Shown here: piece by piece, positions 15,598 through 18,457 of the stretch | How the letters are laid out: each line of letters opens with the position of its first letter | How positions within the stretch are numbered: the stretch's first letter is position 1 | From: an uncultured Opitutia bacterium | GTDB lineage: Bacteria; Verrucomicrobiota; Verrucomicrobiia; Opitutales; UBA953 | Assembly: GCA_903829855.1 (NCBI GenBank) | Contig: CAIKRN010000144.1 | Location: 1-18,457, forward strand | Length of the DNA: 18,457 nucleotides | Direction of reading: 5' to 3' | Made by a program: the position numbers and the translations under genes | Notes under the pieces: generated by a model | The model's input: the letters and a program-made list of their open reading frames with translations, nothing else | Database searches by the model: none | Told to the model about the DNA's origin: nothing

Positions 15598-16715
15598 TTT
15601 TTGTCGGCGACGATTTCGACGTAATGCTTACTCCGTAGGCTGGTGAGCCAAGCGTCGATGGCGTTTTTGACGCTCTCGGTGCTCACTTTATCCTCAATCT
15701 CCCGGAGCAGTTCAGGGTCGGAGAGAGGTAGATAACCTTTAGGCCGCGAGCCTTCACGCACGAAGATGAACCAAAAGGGTGGGCTGCCTGGCTGGTCGAT
15801 TTGCAACAAAGTAGAGGCTTGGCCGACAGGCAAATCCTTAACCTGAGCGATCATTTTCTCGTTGAGATCCTCGACGTTGCGCCAGCCTGTGTCCCCACCT
15901 TGCTTAGCAAAGTCATCGCCGCTGATGCGTTCGGCGATATCGCCAAATGTTGGGGCAGTATTGAGTTTAGTCGTATTAACTTTAAAGCGGGCGAGCGTGG
16001 CGTTGATTTTTTCGGGGTGGCGGAGGGCATCGGCCCAGGCTTCGGCCCGTGCTTTCGCTTCCTCGGGGCGTTCAGCTGCTCCGGGGCGGAGGGTGATTTG
16101 GCGAAGGCGAATCTGCTCTTTGCGAATATAGTCTGCTTTATGAGTCTCGTAGTATTCGGCTACCTTGCCGGGGCCGATTTGCATCGCTGCGACTCGGATT
16201 TCACGCTGCATTTCCCGGATGATGATTTGGTCTTCAATAATCTTGCGGTAGCCAAGTGGGGTGGTGCCTTCCGCTCGGAGTGCGGCGTGGAAACGATTCC
16301 GGTCGCCCGCGTAGTCCCTTTGGATGACTTCATCGATTTCGTTATCCACGTAAAAGGGCGGGATTTTCCCCGGACCAGAACGAAACTCTGCAATAATTAA
16401 TTGCCGGTCGGCGGTGAGATGGAGCATCTCATCAAACATTTTATTAATCTTTTTCTCCCAGTCGGCTGGCGAGCTGGATTCCGCCCTGGTTATCGACAAG
16501 AGTCGGGGGTCTAACTGCCTGACGACTTCCGATTTAGTGATTCCTTGGCTATCGGCAACGCCGACAATCTTGTCCGAGTTGCGGGCGGTCCAGCCCTCCG
16601 CCTGTTCTTTGTCCCGCTGAAGTTTGGCGACTTCTTCGAGGGTGGCTGATGCTTTCTGGGCGAAGGCAGCCGCGGTGACGAGCAGAAGGGCGGTGGAAAG
16701 GAGCGGGACGTTCAT
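15594..16715 (-). CDS. SurA-like periplasmic peptidyl-prolyl isomerase
   Basis: This 373-residue exported protein has a signal peptide at 1-19 (hydrophobic LLSTALLLVTAAAFA, cut before Gln20). A SurA-type N-terminal chaperone region follows (about 45-180), then one parvulin (PPIC) domain at about 200-322 with QIRLRQITLRP, GGDTGW (273-278) and LPVGQASTLLQ. It probably helps outer-membrane proteins fold, as SurA does. It has one PPIC domain where E. coli SurA has two, so I give no symbol. Its ATG overlaps the mfd stop by four bases, and its own stop overlaps malQ by four bases, giving a coupled trio. Confidence 0.88.
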   Translation of the reverse strand: MNVPLLSTALLLVTAAAFAQKASATLEEVAKLQRDKEQAEGWTARNSDKIVGVADSQGITKSEVVRQLDPRLLSITRAESSSPADWEKKINKMFDEMLHLTADRQLIIAEFRSGPGKIPPFYVDNEIDEVIQRDYAGDRNRFHAALRAEGTTPLGYRKIIEDQIIIREMQREIRVAAMQIGPGKVAEYYETHKADYIRKEQIRLRQITLRPGAAERPEEAKARAEAWADALRHPEKINATLARFKVNTTKLNTAPTFGDIAERISGDDFAKQGGDTGWRNVEDLNEKMIAQVKDLPVGQASTLLQIDQPGSPPFWFIFVREGSRPKGYLPLSDPELLREIEDKVSTESVKNAIDAWLTSLRSKHYVEIVADKK

Positions 16716-18457
16716 GGGCCAGGAGGGTGGAGGATGCGCGAGAGGAATCCTCGGATTTCTTTGAGTTTCCGCAGGGGGTCCTTCACGGTCAAGCGGGGAA
16801 ACCGATTGCCTATCATAATAGGCTCAGGCGACCGCCCTCCCGCCACGCTTAGGCAACGGAGGGTGTTGCCATCGGTTGTCACGGAAATGACACTTTTCTC
16901 CTCAGCCAGACAGCGGATTTCGGCCAAACTGAGGAGGGCCTCGGCTTCGGGCGGTAATTTGCCGTAACGATCTTTAAGCGAGGTACGCAGTTCGGCGACT
17001 TCGGCGACATCCAGGGCGAGGGCGATGCGTCGGAATGCTTCAATGCGGAGCCGGGTCTCCGGAATCCAGTCAGCGGGCAGGGTGGCGGTCAGCAAGGGGG
17101 TGTCGCCCTCGCTGGAATTAGCCTGTTCAGTGCCGAGTGCGGCCTGGGTGTGATCGATGAAGTCCAGATTAACATCGCACCGCTCGCTGGTCGCTCCCTT
17201 GTCGCCGCGCAATTTGGCTACGCTCCGGCGGAGGAGTTGGCAGTAAAGATCGAAGCCCACGACGGCGACATGTCCGCTCTGGGCGGCACCCAGGATGTTG
17301 CCCGCGCCACGTAACTCGAGGTCGCGCATGGCGATGCGGAAACCCGCGCCGAGCTGGTTATACTGTCGGATGGCGGAAAGCCTTCGGTGCGCCGTGCCAA
17401 CGAGCGCGGCGTGCCGGTGGAGGAAGAGGTAGGCGTACGCCTGACGATTGAATCGCCCGACCCGTCCACGTAGCTGATAAAGCTGGGCGAGACCGAAGCG
17501 GTCCGCCCCTTCGATAATCAGGGTGTTACAGTTTGGGATATCCAAGCCGGTCTCGATGATGGTCGTGCACACGAGCACATCGTATTCACCCGCGACAAAC
17601 GCGGACATGGTCTCTTCCAGTTCGCCCGCGCCCATCTGGCCGTGGCCGACGATGATGCGAGCCTTGGGGAGGAGGGCGGCGAGGCGCTCAGCGACCGCTC
17701 GGATGGTCTCAACGCGATTGTGTAAGTAAAAGACCTGCCCGCCGCGGGCGAGTTCGGCCTTCACGGCGTCCCGCACGAGGTTCTCGTCATAACTTCGGAC
17801 GACGGTGCGGATCGGTAATCGTTCGCGCGGCGGCGTTTCGATGACGCTGAGGTCGCGGGCACCGACAAGTGCGAGGTAGAGTGTGCGCGGAATCGGCGTG
17901 GCGCTCATCGCGAGGACGTCCACTTCGGAGCGGAGTTGTTTGAGGCGCTCTTTGTGCCGCACGCCGAAGCGATGTTCTTCGTCGATGATGACGAGGCCGA
18001 GGCGGCCGAAGCTCGTGCCGTCCGAAAGCAGGGCGTGTGTGCCGACGACGATATCCACCGTGCCGGCCGCGGCCCGCGCCCGGACGTCGGCCTTCTGCTT
18101 GGCGGTGCGGTAGCCGCTGAGGAGTTCGACGGAGACGGGCCAGCGCGCCAGGCGCTCTTTAAAACTTTCGAAGTGTTGCTGGGCGAGGACGGTCGTGGGC
18201 GCGAGGATCGCGACCTGCCGTCCGCCGAGCACGCATTTGAACGCAGCGCGTAAGGCTACCTCGGTCTTGCCGAAGCCGACGTCGCCGCTGACGAGCCGAT
18301 CCATCGGCGCCGCCCGTTCCATGTCGGCTTTTACTTCGGTGATGGCGCGCGCCTGATCGGGTGTCTCGCGGTGCGGGAAGGAACGTTCGAATTCGCCCAT
18401 CCAGGCGTTCTCCGCGTCCTTCGGGTGCGAGATGCCTGGCTTGGTGGAGCGCTCGGC
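16712..18457 (-). CDS. mfd: Transcription-repair coupling factor Mfd, C-terminal part (5' end beyond window)
   Basis: About 581 residues of Mfd are visible; the frame runs open off the right edge, and the ATG at 18400 is internal, because residues before it (KPGISHPKDAENAW) continue the family alignment. Seen in order are the RecG-like translocase with Walker A GDVGFGKTE, motif II DEEHRFG, SATPIPRTL, and the TRG/motif VI block ETGLDIPNCNTLIIE to QLRGRVGR, then the C-terminal TRCF domain with DRYGKLPPEAEAL. Mfd displaces stalled RNA polymerase and recruits UvrA. The UvrB-homology and polymerase-binding parts lie outside. The TRCF domain carries about 20 extra residues before LPADWIPE compared with typical Mfd. 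Confidence 0.96.
   Translation of the reverse strand, partial: AERSTKPGISHPKDAENAWMGEFERSFPHRETPDQARAITEVKADMERAAPMDRLVSGDVGFGKTEVALRAAFKCVLGGRQVAILAPTTVLAQQHFESFKERLARWPVSVELLSGYRTAKQKADVRARAAAGTVDIVVGTHALLSDGTSFGRLGLVIIDEEHRFGVRHKERLKQLRSEVDVLAMSATPIPRTLYLALVGARDLSVIETPPRERLPIRTVVRSYDENLVRDAVKAELARGGQVFYLHNRVETIRAVAERLAALLPKARIIVGHGQMGAGELEETMSAFVAGEYDVLVCTTIIETGLDIPNCNTLIIEGADRFGLAQLYQLRGRVGRFNRQAYAYLFLHRHAALVGTAHRRLSAIRQYNQLGAGFRIAMRDLELRGAGNILGAAQSGHVAVVGFDLYCQLLRRSVAKLRGDKGATSERCDVNLDFIDHTQAALGTEQANSSEGDTPLLTATLPADWIPETRLRIEAFRRIALALDVAEVAELRTSLKDRYGKLPPEAEALLSLAEIRCLAEEKSVISVTTDGNTLRCLSVAGGRSPEPIMIGNRFPRLTVKDPLRKLKEIRGFLSRILHPPGP

Noticed and set aside
15801..16400. A 199-codon plus-strand frame opposite the PPIase gene
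   Set aside because: The opposite strand has a signal peptide and PPIC motifs; this frame has no family features.

Overview
The window is a gene-dense stretch of bacterial chromosome, GC-rich by eye, made almost entirely of housekeeping genes on both strands. I see no insertion sequence, prophage, CRISPR array or compositional island. Gene content suggests a Gram-negative-type bacterium: two proteins with Sec signal peptides that look envelope-directed or exported, including a SurA-like chaperone, and an infB/nusA block. The combination of a McsA-McsB pair, a divergent KAS with its own acyl carrier protein, and a coupled mfd/PPIase/malQ cluster makes me favour Verrucomicrobiota, perhaps Opitutae. 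That placement is inference from family resemblance, not from a phylogenetic marker read here.

Layout. Positions 2-900 (+) hold the tail of an unrecognised gene, a DUF423 membrane protein and an unrecognised acidic protein. Positions 985-2504 (+) hold an aldo/keto reductase and an exported glutathione peroxidase. Positions 2552-3576 (-) hold a DEDDy 3'-5' exonuclease translationally coupled to a thioredoxin-fold [2Fe-2S] ferredoxin. A tRNA-Ala(GGC) lies at 3687-3762 (+), then a strong hairpin, then an exported protein of unknown function (-). Positions 4953-6489 (-) hold a beta-ketoacyl-ACP synthase followed by an acyl carrier protein, ended by a bidirectional terminator. Divergent from these, 6588-8149 (+) encodes McsA and the protein-arginine kinase McsB. 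Positions 8146-12233 (-) form the nusA-infB-rbfA translation/transcription operon, preceded by a hairpin/T-tract that looks like a leader attenuator. Divergent from it is ettA (+, 12417-14093). The right end (-) is mfd (cut by the window edge), a SurA-like peptidyl-prolyl isomerase and malQ, joined by ATGA overlaps.

How the genes work together. nusA, infB and rbfA couple RNA polymerase elongation, translation initiation and 30S maturation, and EttA next door gates the first elongation steps on the ribosome. McsA-McsB mark proteins with phospho-arginine for proteolysis. The KAS/ACP pair looks like a small dedicated acyl-chain module. Only one of about 17 starts examined has a convincing Shine-Dalgarno sequence, so non-SD initiation may be the rule here.

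No gap longer than 300 bases lacks a gene. I did not find a clearly new multi-gene system. The best leads are the nusA leader terminator, the atypical KAS/ACP pair, the McsAB pair outside its usual ctsR/clpC context, and the scarcity of SD sequences.
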